40,534 nt of DNA from Bacteroidia bacterium (GTDB lineage Bacteria > Bacteroidota > Bacteroidia > Bacteroidales > UBA932), in NCBI GenBank assembly GCA_030537315.1, contig JAUNNZ010000019.1, positions 1-40,534 on the forward strand, given 5' to 3'. The position numbers and the translations under genes were made by a program. Below are positions 6,863 through 16,262 of this stretch, one piece after another. The notes under the pieces were generated by a model. That model was given only the letters and a program-made list of their open reading frames with translations, was not told the origin of the DNA and did not search any database. Within the stretch, counting starts at the first letter, position 1, and each line of letters starts with the position of its first letter.

Positions 6863-7803
6863 CCCTTGATGGCGTTGATCTGACGTCCGTCCATCTCGAT
6901 GGTCAGAGGGATGCGTCCCTCGATCTCGCCGTCGAGCTCGATGATGTCGTTCGACTCATCGTCGAGAGGGATGATCTCAAGCTTCTTGCAGCGGGCGAAA
7001 ACGACGTCCTTGGATTCGGTGAGCGTGCCGTCGAAGAGACGATGGATCTGTCTGAGAACCTTTGTGATAGGGATCTTCGGGACGATCATTACATCAAGCA
7101 GTCCGTCGTCAACTATTGCGAGAGGCACCTGGCGCATACCGCTTCCGCTGTATCGTCCGTTACCGAGCGCCACGGAGTAGGTGGGACCGCTGTAAACCTC
7201 CCTGTCATCAGCCATGATCTTGATGTTTATGGCCTTTATGTTGAAGATGGTGAAACGCAGGGCGTTGAGGTATATCATCTTGCCGCGCTTGCCGCTCTCT
7301 TTCTGCATGTTGACTACCTTGCAGACGTGGGAGTCGAAGCCGACGCCGCCGATGTTGGCCATGTAGCTGACCTTGCCTCCTACCGAATTGACCTTCACGA
7401 CATCCATCTTGGCGTATGAATCCGCCTCGATGAGATCTATGACTGAAGCTACGTCGTGAGGTACGTTGAAGGCCTTGATCCAGTCGTTGCCCGAACCGAT
7501 AGGGGCGACGCCGATATAGAATTCTCCCGGGTCGGTGCCTGTCTCGTCGCACCATTTCATGATGCCGGTGAACGTCTCGTGGATGGAACCGTCGCCGCCG
7601 ACGGCGATCAGCCTGCGGTATCCTTCAGCCGCCGCGTCGTGTGCCAACGCGGTAGCGTGCCGCTTGTGACTCGTATAGGCGGTAACGTAAGGGATATTAA
7701 GGCTTTCGAGGATGTGCTCTGCAGGGATCCACTCTGACATCGTCTTGCCGGAGCCGGCTCTGGGGTTGACGATAAAATACCACTCGGTCTTAGTTTCAGT
7801 CAT
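6859..7803 (-). CDS. Diacylglycerol kinase-like lipid kinase (DagK/YegS type)
   Basis: A soluble lipid kinase that phosphorylates diacylglycerol or a related lipid from ATP, feeding phosphatidic acid back into lipid synthesis. Seen: NPRAGSGKT near residue 13, the nucleotide-binding VGGDGSIHET near 68, PIGSGND near 100, and ALGNGRYSGSGM plus DDGLLDV in the C-terminal beta domain. Length (314) is usual for the family. It faces the PAP2 phosphatase gene, which may run the opposite lipid reaction, with stops overlapping by four bases. Its promoter box ends only four bases from the start codon, so the message may be leaderless or nearly so. Confidence 0.93.
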   Translation of the reverse strand: MTETKTEWYFIVNPRAGSGKTMSEWIPAEHILESLNIPYVTAYTSHKRHATALAHDAAAEGYRRLIAVGGDGSIHETFTGIMKWCDETGTDPGEFYIGVAPIGSGNDWIKAFNVPHDVASVIDLIEADSYAKMDVVKVNSVGGKVSYMANIGGVGFDSHVCKVVNMQKESGKRGKMIYLNALRFTIFNIKAINIKIMADDREVYSGPTYSVALGNGRYSGSGMRQVPLAIVDDGLLDVMIVPKIPITKVLRQIHRLFDGTLTESKDVVFARCKKLEIIPLDDESNDIIELDGEIEGRIPLTIEMDGRQINAIKG

Positions 7804-7807
7804 AGCA

Positions 7808-7815
7808 CAAATATA
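7808..7815 (-). promoter_or_regulatory. -7 box for the lipid kinase gene
   Basis: On the minus strand this reads TATATTTG, a full match to the Bacteroidota -7 box, ending four bases before the start codon CAT at 7801-7803. No clear TTTG lies 19-21 bases upstream. Confidence 0.6.
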
Positions 7816-7827
7816 GGAAATTATTCG

Positions 7828-7835
7828 TAAATTTG
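7828..7835 (+). promoter_or_regulatory. -7 box for the parA operon
   Basis: TAAATTTG matches TAnnTTTG and stands 24 bases before the parA ATG at 7860. It rules out the in-frame ATG at 7833, which lies within the box. Divergent from the lipid-kinase box 12 bases away. Confidence 0.6.
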
Positions 7836-7859
7836 CACTTTAGGCAAAACGTTATTTAT

Positions 7860-8645
7860 ATGGGAAAAGTAATCGCCATTGCAAATCAGAAGGGTGGTGT
7901 GGGCAAAACCACTACCGCAATCAACCTGGCGGCGTCTCTGGCAGTTCTTGAAAAGAAAGTGCTCATCATCGATGCTGACCCTCAGGCAAATACGACTTCC
8001 GGTCTCAACTTCGCCCCGGACAATGACCAGCACCGTACCCTGTACGAGGTGATCATAGGCCAGATCTCAGTCGAGGATGCCCTCATCCAGACGGAGGTGG
8101 ACAACCTGCATATGATCCCTTCCCATATCAATCTTGTGGGCGCAGAGCTTGAAATGCTTGACGTCAAGGACCGAGAGTCCCTTCTCAAGAACGCACTTGC
8201 CCCCATCCGCGACAACTATGACTACATCATCATAGACTGCTCGCCGTCGCTTGGCCTCATCACAATCAACACCCTCACCGCCGCTGACTCCGTGATGATT
8301 CCGGTGCAGCCGGAATTCTTCGCGCTTGAAGGTCTCGGCAAGCTTCTCCAGACTGTCCGCATAGTGCAGAGCGGCGTCAATCCGAACCTGGCCATCGAGG
8401 GCTTTGTCGTCACTATGTTCGACGGCCGCACCAAGGTCCACAACCAGGTCGTAGGCGAGCTCCGCGAACATTTCAAGGACCTTGTCTTCGACACGGTCAT
8501 CCAGAGGAACATACGCCTCAGCGAGGCCCCTTCACACGGAAAACCAATCCTCCTTTATGATATCATGTGCAACGGCTCGACCAATTATCTGAACCTTGCC
8601 CGTGAAGTGATGGAGCATAACAGAACCGCAGCAAATGAGCAATAA
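7860..8645 (+). CDS. parA: Chromosome-partitioning ATPase ParA/Soj
   Basis: ParA dimerises with ATP, binds DNA without specificity and, driven by ParB, positions the replication origins. Residues 10-18 carry the deviant Walker A QKGGVGKTT. Walker A' is DADPQANTTS at about 40-50, and Walker B IIIDCSPSLG at about 120-130. Total 261 residues, standard for the chromosomal (Soj) type without an N-terminal HTH. The start at 7860 is favoured over 7833 because the promoter box covers the earlier ATG and MGKVIAIANQKGG is the usual family start. parB begins 11 bases before its stop. Confidence 0.97.
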   Translation: MGKVIAIANQKGGVGKTTTAINLAASLAVLEKKVLIIDADPQANTTSGLNFAPDNDQHRTLYEVIIGQISVEDALIQTEVDNLHMIPSHINLVGAELEMLDVKDRESLLKNALAPIRDNYDYIIIDCSPSLGLITINTLTAADSVMIPVQPEFFALEGLGKLLQTVRIVQSGVNPNLAIEGFVVTMFDGRTKVHNQVVGELREHFKDLVFDTVIQRNIRLSEAPSHGKPILLYDIMCNGSTNYLNLAREVMEHNRTAANEQ

Positions 8646-9567
8646 GGAACCAAGAGGACTCGGCAAGGGTCTGGGCGCCCTTCTGGGCGAATCCAGAAGC
8701 GAGGAAACCCTCCGCGCTCCGGTGGGCTATCTCAACAAGGATATTGTCACCGCACGCCCGAGGCTTACGGCCGACATACTCCGCGTGCCGGTGGATTACA
8801 TCGAGCCCAACCCGTTCCAGCCGCGAATGTCATTCGACCAGTCGGCCCTTGAGGAGCTTTGCTCTTCCATCAGGGTGTATGGTCTCATCCAGCCTATTAC
8901 GGTGCGCCGTCTTTCCGATACGCGCTACCAGATAATCAGCGGCGAACGCCGCTTCAAGGCCTGCCGCATGGCAGGTATGTCCAACATTCCGGCTTACGTT
9001 CGCGAAGCGGACGACCACGGGATGCTGGAGATGGCGATTGTGGAGAACGTCCAGAGGGAGAACCTCGACCCTATCGAGCTTGCCCTCAGCTATCAGCGCC
9101 TCATCGACGAGTGCGCCCTTTCGCAGGAGCAAATGGCCGACAGGGTGGGGAAGAAACGCGCCACCGTGGCAAATACCCTCCGTCTGCTGAAACTGCCTGC
9201 AAAGGTTCAGCACGACCTCAAGGTCGGTCTGCTCAGCGCAGGTCACGCGAGAGCGCTTCTCGGCATTGACAATGCCGACGTTCAGGAGCAGCTCTGCGAC
9301 CTTACCATCAAGAACAACCTGTCGGTCCGCGAGCTTGAGGCTCTTGTGCGCAAGGCGCTCAGAAATGCGTCGTCGGCCGGCAAGGAGCAAAAGACATCCG
9401 TTCTCCCTGACGAATATAACGCCCTGCGCCAGCAGATGGCGAAGTTCTTTACCAACGAGGTCACGCTGCGCCGCAGCGCGTCCGGGAAGGGAACGATGAC
9501 CGTAAAATTCGCCTCCGACCAGGAAGTCGCGGCATTCCTCAAGGCAGTGGAGGCCTTCAGGGACTAA
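8635..9567 (+). CDS. parB: Chromosome-partitioning protein ParB (CTP-dependent clamp)
   Basis: ParB binds parS, closes on DNA as a CTP-dependent clamp and stimulates ParA. The N-terminus RGLGKGLGALLGE is the ParA-stimulating peptide. The ParB/Srx domain has NPFQPR near 62, ISGERRFKA near 101 (CTP-binding GERR) and ENVQREN near 139. The HTH region follows (LSQEQMADRVGKKRATVANTLRLLKLP), then a short C-terminal dimer domain after about residue 255. 310 residues is normal. The start overlaps parA by 11 bases. The DUF5683 gene starts one base after its stop, which makes this a single transcription unit. Confidence 0.97.
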   Translation: MSNKEPRGLGKGLGALLGESRSEETLRAPVGYLNKDIVTARPRLTADILRVPVDYIEPNPFQPRMSFDQSALEELCSSIRVYGLIQPITVRRLSDTRYQIISGERRFKACRMAGMSNIPAYVREADDHGMLEMAIVENVQRENLDPIELALSYQRLIDECALSQEQMADRVGKKRATVANTLRLLKLPAKVQHDLKVGLLSAGHARALLGIDNADVQEQLCDLTIKNNLSVRELEALVRKALRNASSAGKEQKTSVLPDEYNALRQQMAKFFTNEVTLRRSASGKGTMTVKFASDQEVAAFLKAVEAFRD

Positions 9568-9568
9568 G

Positions 9569-10453
9569 ATGGCCGGAAGGAAGCTGTTCGCACTGCTTGT
9601 CGCAGCGGCTGTCGCCGTTGCTTTCAGTGCAGATGCTTCCGCACAGTTCAAGGAGAAGGCTTTCAGCCAGCAATACAACGACGACAAGACGACCGACAAG
9701 GACTCGGTCGATGTCGTGTTCTCCTTCAAGGAATATTTCGGCGCTCTCGGCCATAAGAATGAAATGAAGATTGGCAATTCCTTTGCCGGGGCTTTCGTCT
9801 TCATCGGTGGCCAGCAGATCTACAACAAGCAGTACTGGAAACTTCCGATAGTCTATTCAACCATAGGCGGCGCCCTGGGTGCCGGAATCGCCCTCAATGC
9901 AAAAGGCAACACCGAGGCGGCCAAATACTGTTTCATCGGAGCGGGAGTCGCATACTGGGGAACCCTTCTCGACGGTGCGATCTGCTACAAGCCGAGCACA
10001 TACCCGCATGCGGGCAAGGCGACAATCTATTCCATCCTCCTTCCGGGTCTGGGCCAGATCTATAACAAGGAATACTGGAAACTTCCGATCTATCTTGGCG
10101 GAATGGCGGCCGCCGTTCACTTCTACTCCGAATTCAACATGAATTTCGTCCGGTTCAAGAACATATACGCTGAAGCCAGCCTTTCGGATTATTCCGGCCC
10201 TATTTCGAAAGAACAGGCGAAATATTACCGGGACATCTATCGCCGTTACCGCGATTATTCCATACTTGCGATCGCCGCAGTATATCTGCTGCAGATAATA
10301 GACGCCAACGTATTCTCATATATGCACGACTTTGAGGTGGATGATGACCTGTCGGTAAAGATATCGCCGACACTTCTGCTGCCTGACAACCAGATCGTAA
10401 TGAACACAGACCAGAGACCGGCAGTCGGCTTGCGTATGGGCATAAACTTTTAG
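9569..10453 (+). CDS. DUF5683 membrane protein with duplicated YNKxYWK motif
   Basis: Residues 1-25 are a cleavable signal (LFALLVAAAVAVAFSADASAQ). The rest matches DUF5683, a Bacteroidota family of unknown function usually found beside parB and lytic transglycosylase genes, as here. The hallmark LLPGLGQIYNKEYWKLPIYLGG lies at about 153-174. A second copy without the PGLGQ lead, GGQQIYNKQYWKLPIVYSTIGG, lies about 80 residues earlier, so the membrane unit appears to be duplicated. About four hydrophobic segments are visible. The C-terminal 40 residues look like beta strands (VKISPTLLL, VGLRMGINF). Function is unknown; the neighbours suggest envelope work tied to division or chromosome segregation. 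Confidence 0.9.
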   Translation: MAGRKLFALLVAAAVAVAFSADASAQFKEKAFSQQYNDDKTTDKDSVDVVFSFKEYFGALGHKNEMKIGNSFAGAFVFIGGQQIYNKQYWKLPIVYSTIGGALGAGIALNAKGNTEAAKYCFIGAGVAYWGTLLDGAICYKPSTYPHAGKATIYSILLPGLGQIYNKEYWKLPIYLGGMAAAVHFYSEFNMNFVRFKNIYAEASLSDYSGPISKEQAKYYRDIYRRYRDYSILAIAAVYLLQIIDANVFSYMHDFEVDDDLSVKISPTLLLPDNQIVMNTDQRPAVGLRMGINF

Positions 10454-12118
10454 ATGATGAAGAAACTGATATACACTTTGGCCGCGCTGCTTGTTTGCGT
10501 TTCCGCTTCTGCACAAGCTTCGTTCCTTCAGAAGACGTTTACAAAGACCACCCAGACAAAGACCACCCAGACAAAGGCGCCCACCAAGGCGCAGCTCCAG
10601 AAGGAGAATGATGAATTGAAGGCTGCGCTGGATTCGCTGCAGGCGCTTATCGACAAACTTTCCGAAAGAAGGGAATATGAAGAGGACATCGCCGCGGTTT
10701 TCCAGGGCAACGAAGATGAGAACAATCCCGAGCAGTACAGCCAGGAGGTCATCGACAGCCTTCTTCATCAGTGGTATGAGAATGCGTATGCCAATTCCAC
10801 GGACGTGGAATATGATATGGATTCAGTCAAGTTCACTTCCAACGTTTCGGACGAAGAACTGATGCGCCGCCTCAAGGCGATGAATTCGTACATATCGCTT
10901 CCTTTCAACGAGACCGTAAAGAACTATATGGTGCTTTATGCTGAGAAGATGCCGTCCAAGATGGCCCGCGTGATAGGTCTCAGCTACTACTATTTCCCGA
11001 TTTTCGAGGAGACTCTGAACAAATACAATCTGCCTACGGAGCTCAAGTACATGTCGATCATCGAGTCGATGCTGAACATCCGCGCCACCTCGAGAGCCGG
11101 AGCGCGTGGCCTGTGGCAGTTCATGTACAATACCGGACGCAACTACGGTCTTGAGATAAATTCCTTCGTGGACGAACGCCTTGACGTTGAGAAGGCGGTT
11201 GACGCCGCCGCCAGATATCTTGCCGATGCATATTCGATCTTCGGCGACTGGGCCCTGGCGATCAGCTCATACAACTGCGGCGCGGGCAATGTCTCGAAGG
11301 CGATCCGCCGTGCCGGCGGCGCCCGTGACTTCTGGAGCATCTATCCTTTCCTCCCGCGCGAAACCCGCGGTTATATGCCGGCATTCGTGGGCGCCATGTA
11401 TGCGATGACGTACTATCGTGAATATGGCATACAGCCTATGAAAGTTGGTATGCCTGCCCAGACAGATACCATAGAGATCCACAGGAATCTCCACTTCCAG
11501 CAGGTCAACCAGGTGGTCGGAGTCCCTCTTGAGGACCTCCGTAACCTGAATCCTCAGTATACCCACGATATCATTCCGGGTGACTCCAAGACATACATCC
11601 TCAACCTGCCTTTCACCTGGACCAGCGCCTTCCTCGAAGCCGACCAGGACTCCTTATATAAGTTCAAGGCCGACTCGCTTATGAGCGAGAAGGTCATTAA
11701 GGACGTCAAGAGCGCATCTACAGAGCAGAGAATCGCATACCGCGTGAAGAACGGTGACTATCTCGGCAGGATCGCCTCGAAGTATGGCGTGAGCGTCAAC
11801 CAGATCAAGTCCTGGAACCACCTGCGTTCAAACAACATACGCATAGGCCAGATTCTGTATATCTACAAGGGCGGCTCCGGCCCTAAGACATCAGGCACGA
11901 CGACGTCCAAGAGCACTTCGACAAGCTCCGGTTCCAGCTCTGCAGCAGCAAAGACCACGACAGGATCCAACGGCGAGAAAATCTATACCGTCAAGTCCGG
12001 TGACACGCTGTATGGCATCGCAAAGAGTTTCCCTGGCGTCAGCGCTGACGATATCAAGAATGCCAATCACCTCGGCTCGTCCAGCATCCGTCCGGGACAG
12101 AAACTGATAATTCCTTAA
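10454..12118 (+). CDS. mltD: Membrane-bound lytic transglycosylase, MltD type, with two LysM
   Basis: Cleaves peptidoglycan glycan strands to 1,6-anhydro ends in the periplasm. Signal peptide 1-21 (LAALLVCVSASAQ). A coiled-coil stretch at about 46-78 follows a short KTTQT repeat. The SLT domain covers about 186-300: ELKYMSIIES with catalytic Glu 204, SRAGARGLWQFM at 213-224, and ISSYNCGAGNV at 270-280. A Ser/Thr/Lys-rich linker at 473-505 joins two LysM cell-wall-binding domains at 428-472 and 509-553. Two ATGs stand in a row directly after the DUF5683 stop; either may be used. There is no lipobox, so it is probably soluble in the periplasm, unlike E. coli MltD. It converges on the V-ATPase operon with 19 bases between. 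Confidence 0.94.
   Translation: MMKKLIYTLAALLVCVSASAQASFLQKTFTKTTQTKTTQTKAPTKAQLQKENDELKAALDSLQALIDKLSERREYEEDIAAVFQGNEDENNPEQYSQEVIDSLLHQWYENAYANSTDVEYDMDSVKFTSNVSDEELMRRLKAMNSYISLPFNETVKNYMVLYAEKMPSKMARVIGLSYYYFPIFEETLNKYNLPTELKYMSIIESMLNIRATSRAGARGLWQFMYNTGRNYGLEINSFVDERLDVEKAVDAAARYLADAYSIFGDWALAISSYNCGAGNVSKAIRRAGGARDFWSIYPFLPRETRGYMPAFVGAMYAMTYYREYGIQPMKVGMPAQTDTIEIHRNLHFQQVNQVVGVPLEDLRNLNPQYTHDIIPGDSKTYILNLPFTWTSAFLEADQDSLYKFKADSLMSEKVIKDVKSASTEQRIAYRVKNGDYLGRIASKYGVSVNQIKSWNHLRSNNIRIGQILYIYKGGSGPKTSGTTTSKSTSTSSGSSSAAAKTTTGSNGEKIYTVKSGDTLYGIAKSFPGVSADDIKNANHLGSSSIRPGQKLIIP
10541..10576 (+). repeat. In-frame 15-base tandem repeat in mltD
   Basis: ACAAAGACCACCCAG occurs at 10541-10555 and 10556-10570, and ACAAAG starts a third unit at 10571. 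It encodes KTTQT repeats just after the signal peptide and is a likely slippage site changing linker length by five residues. Confidence 0.9.
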
Positions 12119-12137
12119 ACTATCCCATATCGTTGAT

Positions 12138-12575
<438 letters not shown>

Positions 12576-12588
12576 TTATTTGTTTTAC

Positions 12589-14319
12589 TTATTTCTTTAA
12601 AGGGTTGTACGTTACACCGCGTCCCTGATAATCTGAATTCTTGAAGAATTCGACGAAGTTGAGACGCAGCGGGTGGACGAAGGCTCCGAGGCAGCTCAGC
12701 GCGAGGTTGAGGGCATGGCCGAAAAGGACGATCAGCACGAACGGGAGCCACTGCCAGGTAGGATTGGTTCCGAGTACCATGCCTGCAATCTGGTTGAAGG
12801 TTGCGCCAAGCATGCTGCCGGACATTCCGAGAGCGTAAAGTCGGAGATAACTCAATACGTCTCCCATAAGTCCCGAAGCCATACTGTAGGTGTCCCAAAG
12901 TCCTGAACCGATGTTGACGAGCGGATTGCGCCCCCATTTGTTGAAAATGAAGATGCCAAGCGCAGACACTGCGGCTATGCCTATCAGCATCCATTTCATT
13001 GCGCTTTCGGAAACGATGCCCAGGAGTCCGACGGAGAAAGCCAGTACGCAGCCGACTATCAGCAGTGTCCAGCCAAGCGTGCCGAGGCTGTTCTTGAATC
13101 CATTGTTCCTGACGGCCCATACGGCCTTGACTATCATGGCAAGGCATATGTGCAGCACACCTATGCCCAATGACAGTATCATCTGTTTTGAATAGGAGCT
13201 GCCGCCAACCTCCCAGTCGCCTGTGATCATAAGCCTCCTCATCCCTTCAGGGACCCATTCTTTGGTTGAAAGGTCTATGCCGAAGAATCCTCCCATCACG
13301 AGTCCGACCACAACGGTGCCGGCACCGAGCGTGATGATCAGGCTCCAGAGCTTGGCAAGTCCGCCTTCCTTGCCCTTCAAGGCAAGTCCTATGGCTATGA
13401 GCAGCAGGCCATAGCCCGCATCTCCCATACACATGGCAAAGAACAGCAGGAAGAATATGCTGAGGAATACGGTAGGGTCGAACTCGTTGTAAACCGGCAT
13501 TCCGTACATCTCGGTAAGCACCTCGAACTGTTTCGTGAACCAGTTGTTCCTGAGTTTTACAGGAGGATTGTCATCCGCCGTGGCAGGGGAGTCCAGATAC
13601 AGTACGGGCAGTTCTTCCAGGCCGGCCTTCAGGGCGGAGTCGTTTTCGGTAGGAGCAAAACCTTCGAATATTATGAGGGCGTCTTCGGCAGAAGGCTGCC
13701 CGGCGGCGTCAGCAAGGTATTTGCTCAGTCCTGCGGAAGCTGAATCCAGCTGGCGCTGGAGGTCCGGAAGTTCGGACTTGCGTCCTTCAAGAACTTCCTC
13801 ATAGTGCCTGACAGCAGCTTCGGCGTCAGCAATCTGGTCCTTAAGTTTTGTCAGGGAGTGCTGCGGCGCAGGCATATCCTTGAGAGGGAACCCTTCCGAA
13901 TCTCCGAGCAGTACGAACCAGACATTGCCGCCTTCGCGGAGAACCTCCTGGATGGCCCATTGTGAAGGCCATTCAGCATTGAATTTCTTCTCCTGACAGC
14001 GGTAATACCTGATGGGAATATTCAGTGCGCCCAGCGCTTCGGCGTCGTATTCGCCCCACGGGCGCACATCCGCTTCAGCGCGACGCAGCTCGGCGAGTCT
14101 GCTCTGCAGTTCGGCGAGATGAGCGTCCGAGCCCTTCTTTATGCAGCTGATCTCGGCCTGGATGCTCTCCATCCCGGCGAGAAGGTCGCGGGAATGGTCA
14201 TCCACAGGCTTTGAGGAGCGGGTGATGTCAACCACTCCGAGTTCCTGCAGCCTTTCGAGGAACAGGTCCTTGTCGCCGTTCAGAAGGACGAAGGAGTATT
14301 TGGTCATCCGTGTGATCAT
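12589..14319 (-). CDS. ntpI: V-type ATPase subunit I (membrane stator)
   Basis: The stator subunit that holds the peripheral stalk and forms the ion half-channels against the K ring. The first half (about 1-270) is cytoplasmic and rich in helices with coiled-coil stretches. The second half carries about seven to eight hydrophobic helices, beginning with FFLLFFAMCMGDAGYG at about 290 and including LSYLRLYALGMSGSM with the family Arg and FGHALNLALSCLGAFVHPLRLNFVEFF near the end. 576 residues, at the short end of the usual range for Bacteroidota and Chlamydia. The ATG overlaps the TGA of subunit D by four bases. Confidence 0.95.
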   Translation of the reverse strand: MITRMTKYSFVLLNGDKDLFLERLQELGVVDITRSSKPVDDHSRDLLAGMESIQAEISCIKKGSDAHLAELQSRLAELRRAEADVRPWGEYDAEALGALNIPIRYYRCQEKKFNAEWPSQWAIQEVLREGGNVWFVLLGDSEGFPLKDMPAPQHSLTKLKDQIADAEAAVRHYEEVLEGRKSELPDLQRQLDSASAGLSKYLADAAGQPSAEDALIIFEGFAPTENDSALKAGLEELPVLYLDSPATADDNPPVKLRNNWFTKQFEVLTEMYGMPVYNEFDPTVFLSIFFLLFFAMCMGDAGYGLLLIAIGLALKGKEGGLAKLWSLIITLGAGTVVVGLVMGGFFGIDLSTKEWVPEGMRRLMITGDWEVGGSSYSKQMILSLGIGVLHICLAMIVKAVWAVRNNGFKNSLGTLGWTLLIVGCVLAFSVGLLGIVSESAMKWMLIGIAAVSALGIFIFNKWGRNPLVNIGSGLWDTYSMASGLMGDVLSYLRLYALGMSGSMLGATFNQIAGMVLGTNPTWQWLPFVLIVLFGHALNLALSCLGAFVHPLRLNFVEFFKNSDYQGRGVTYNPLKK

Positions 14320-14927
14320 ACCAGTTCTTCTTCCTCCTCCTCAAGGGCGTGACGGTTCTTTACGATTTTTGAGGAGGCCTTGCTGAGGTTTTCCTCGTCC
14401 TCCATATATCTCTTTATCTTGAGAATTGCCTCCTGGTAGCCCGGAATCTGCACTTTCTCGTAGAGATTGACTTTCTGAGTGGTCTTCTTGCGGTTGTATT
14501 CGAGAATGCGCATGCGCTCTTCCGCAACCTCGGACTTGAGGCCCAGGAAGGTCAGTTCCTGGAGGATGCGCACCCCGTTGACGTACCAGGCAGGCTTGAC
14601 GAAGGCGTTGAACGGTTTGAGCTCATAATGGATTTCATCAAGGATCGGAACCTTGACGCCATCAACCTTGCCGATGCTGAGGTCAACGTCCCTGATCGTG
14701 ATGAGGTCGGGCTCGAACTCGTTCCAGAGGGCGGCGAGGTAGTCGTATTCCTTCATCTTTGCCTCCAACTCGTTACGGTACTGTTCCGCAGAAGCTTTGG
14801 CCATCTGGACACTGATACGCAGGGCCGACTCCTTGCTCTTGAGAGTCGGCAGCGCATTCTTGCGGATCTTCAGCTGTTTGCCGAGATTCGTAAGGGATGT
14901 CTTGTTATATTGGAACTTTATGGCCAT
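14316..14927 (-). CDS. ntpD: V-type ATPase subunit D (central stalk)
   Basis: The central rotor shaft inside the A3B3 head. 203 residues, nearly all helical: an N-terminal IKFQYNKTSLTNLGKQLKIRKNALPTLKSK helix start and a C-terminal RRKKTTQKVNLYEKVQIPG helix, as in the family, where the two long helices form a coiled coil. The last residues are Glu-rich (ALEEEEEELV). It starts six bases after subunit B and is translationally coupled to subunit I by ATGA. Confidence 0.94.
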   Translation of the reverse strand: MAIKFQYNKTSLTNLGKQLKIRKNALPTLKSKESALRISVQMAKASAEQYRNELEAKMKEYDYLAALWNEFEPDLITIRDVDLSIGKVDGVKVPILDEIHYELKPFNAFVKPAWYVNGVRILQELTFLGLKSEVAEERMRILEYNRKKTTQKVNLYEKVQIPGYQEAILKIKRYMEDEENLSKASSKIVKNRHALEEEEEELV

Positions 14928-14933
14928 CCGGTT

Positions 14934-16262
14934 TTATGCTTCCTGTTTTTTCCAGTATTTGTCAATCAGGACCTGCTTGATACCCGTCTCGGCAGGGGAG
15001 AAGTGCTTTGCAAAGAGCTCCCATGCGGTGTCGAGCATTTCGTCTATCTTGATGTTCACGTCAATCGAAAGTATGCGTGTGGCGTATTCCTTCGCGTAGT
15101 CGAGGCAGCGGAGGTCATAGTCCGACAGGTCGAAGCCGTTTTCCAGCTTTGTCTTTGCGTTCTGCGCATCAGCATAGAGGCGCACTCCGGCGTTCATCAC
15201 CTGGCTGTGGTCTTCGCGGGTCTTCTTGCCCTGTACGAGCTGCTTGAGTCGTGAGAGGGAGCGGAACGGATCCACGATGACCTTGCCGGAATCGGAATCG
15301 TAGCGGAGGAACAGCTGGCCTTCGGTGATGTATCCGGTGTTGTCCGGGATCGCGTGGGTGATGTCGCCGTCGTTGAGCGTGGTCACGGCAATGATGGTTA
15401 TGGAGCCGCCGGCCGGAAGCTGGACTGCTTTCTCGTAGATCTTTGCAAGGTCTGAGTAGAGCGAACCCGGCATGGAGTCCTTTGAAGGGATCTGGTCCAT
15501 ACGGTTTGACACGATGGACAGGGCGTCGGCGTAAAGCGTCATATCGGTGAGCAGCACGAGCACTTTCTCGTTCTTGTCAACGGCGAAATACTCTGCGGCG
15601 GTAAGTGCCATATCAGGCACGAGAAGACGCTCTACAGGAGGTTCCTCGGTGGTGTTTATGAAACATACGATCTTGTCGAGAGCGCCCTCCGCCTCGAAGG
15701 TATGGCGGAAATAAAGATAGTCGTCGTTTGACAGACCCATTCCTCCGAGGATGATCTTGTCGACGTCGGCGCGGAGCGCAACGTCAGCCATCACCTGGTT
15801 GTAAGGCTGGTCAGGGTCGGCGAAGAAAGGTATCTTCTGACCGGACACCAGCGTGTTGTTCAGGTCGATGCCGGCGATTCCGGTAGGGATGAGCTGGCTC
15901 GGCTGGCGGCGCTTGTAAGGGTTGACGGAAGGTCCGCCGATCTCGCGCACCTCGCCTTCGACCTCCGGGCCTCCGTCGATAGGCAGACCGTAGGCGTTGA
16001 AGAAACGCCCTGACAGCTGCTCGCTGACCTTGATGGTAGGAGGCGCGCTCTGGAAAGCGACCTCGGCATTGGTAGGAATGCCTTCAGTACCGGAAAACAC
16101 CTGAAGCGTGACAAGTTCCCCCTTGGTCTTGACCACCTGGGCAAGCTTGCCGTTGACTGTGGCCAGCTCGTCGTTGGCAACGTTCTGGGCCTTCAGCGAT
16201 ACTGTGGCCTTGGTGATTGCCTGGAGCTGGGTATATGTGCGTTGATATGCTTTATTTGCCAT
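14934..16262 (-). CDS. ntpB: V-type ATPase subunit B (regulatory head subunit)
   Basis: The non-catalytic head subunit that alternates with A. 442 residues with the N-terminal beta barrel, then GIAGIDLNNTLVSGQKIPFFAD near 125 and a nucleotide fold that lacks a Walker A lysine motif, as expected for B. IPSKDSMPGSLYSDLAKIYEKA near 270 matches the family block equivalent to the arginine-finger region. Overlaps the A stop by 11 bases, a strong sign of coupled translation for 1:1 subunits. Confidence 0.96.
   Translation of the reverse strand: MANKAYQRTYTQLQAITKATVSLKAQNVANDELATVNGKLAQVVKTKGELVTLQVFSGTEGIPTNAEVAFQSAPPTIKVSEQLSGRFFNAYGLPIDGGPEVEGEVREIGGPSVNPYKRRQPSQLIPTGIAGIDLNNTLVSGQKIPFFADPDQPYNQVMADVALRADVDKIILGGMGLSNDDYLYFRHTFEAEGALDKIVCFINTTEEPPVERLLVPDMALTAAEYFAVDKNEKVLVLLTDMTLYADALSIVSNRMDQIPSKDSMPGSLYSDLAKIYEKAVQLPAGGSITIIAVTTLNDGDITHAIPDNTGYITEGQLFLRYDSDSGKVIVDPFRSLSRLKQLVQGKKTREDHSQVMNAGVRLYADAQNAKTKLENGFDLSDYDLRCLDYAKEYATRILSIDVNIKIDEMLDTAWELFAKHFSPAETGIKQVLIDKYWKKQEA

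Noticed and set aside
8830..9804. 324-codon open frame on the minus strand opposite parB
   Set aside because: It mirrors the strongly supported parB frame; no family motif or start context supports it.
14628..15254. 208-codon open frame on the plus strand inside the V-ATPase D/B genes
   Set aside because: A shadow of conserved subunit genes on the other strand, crossing their junction.
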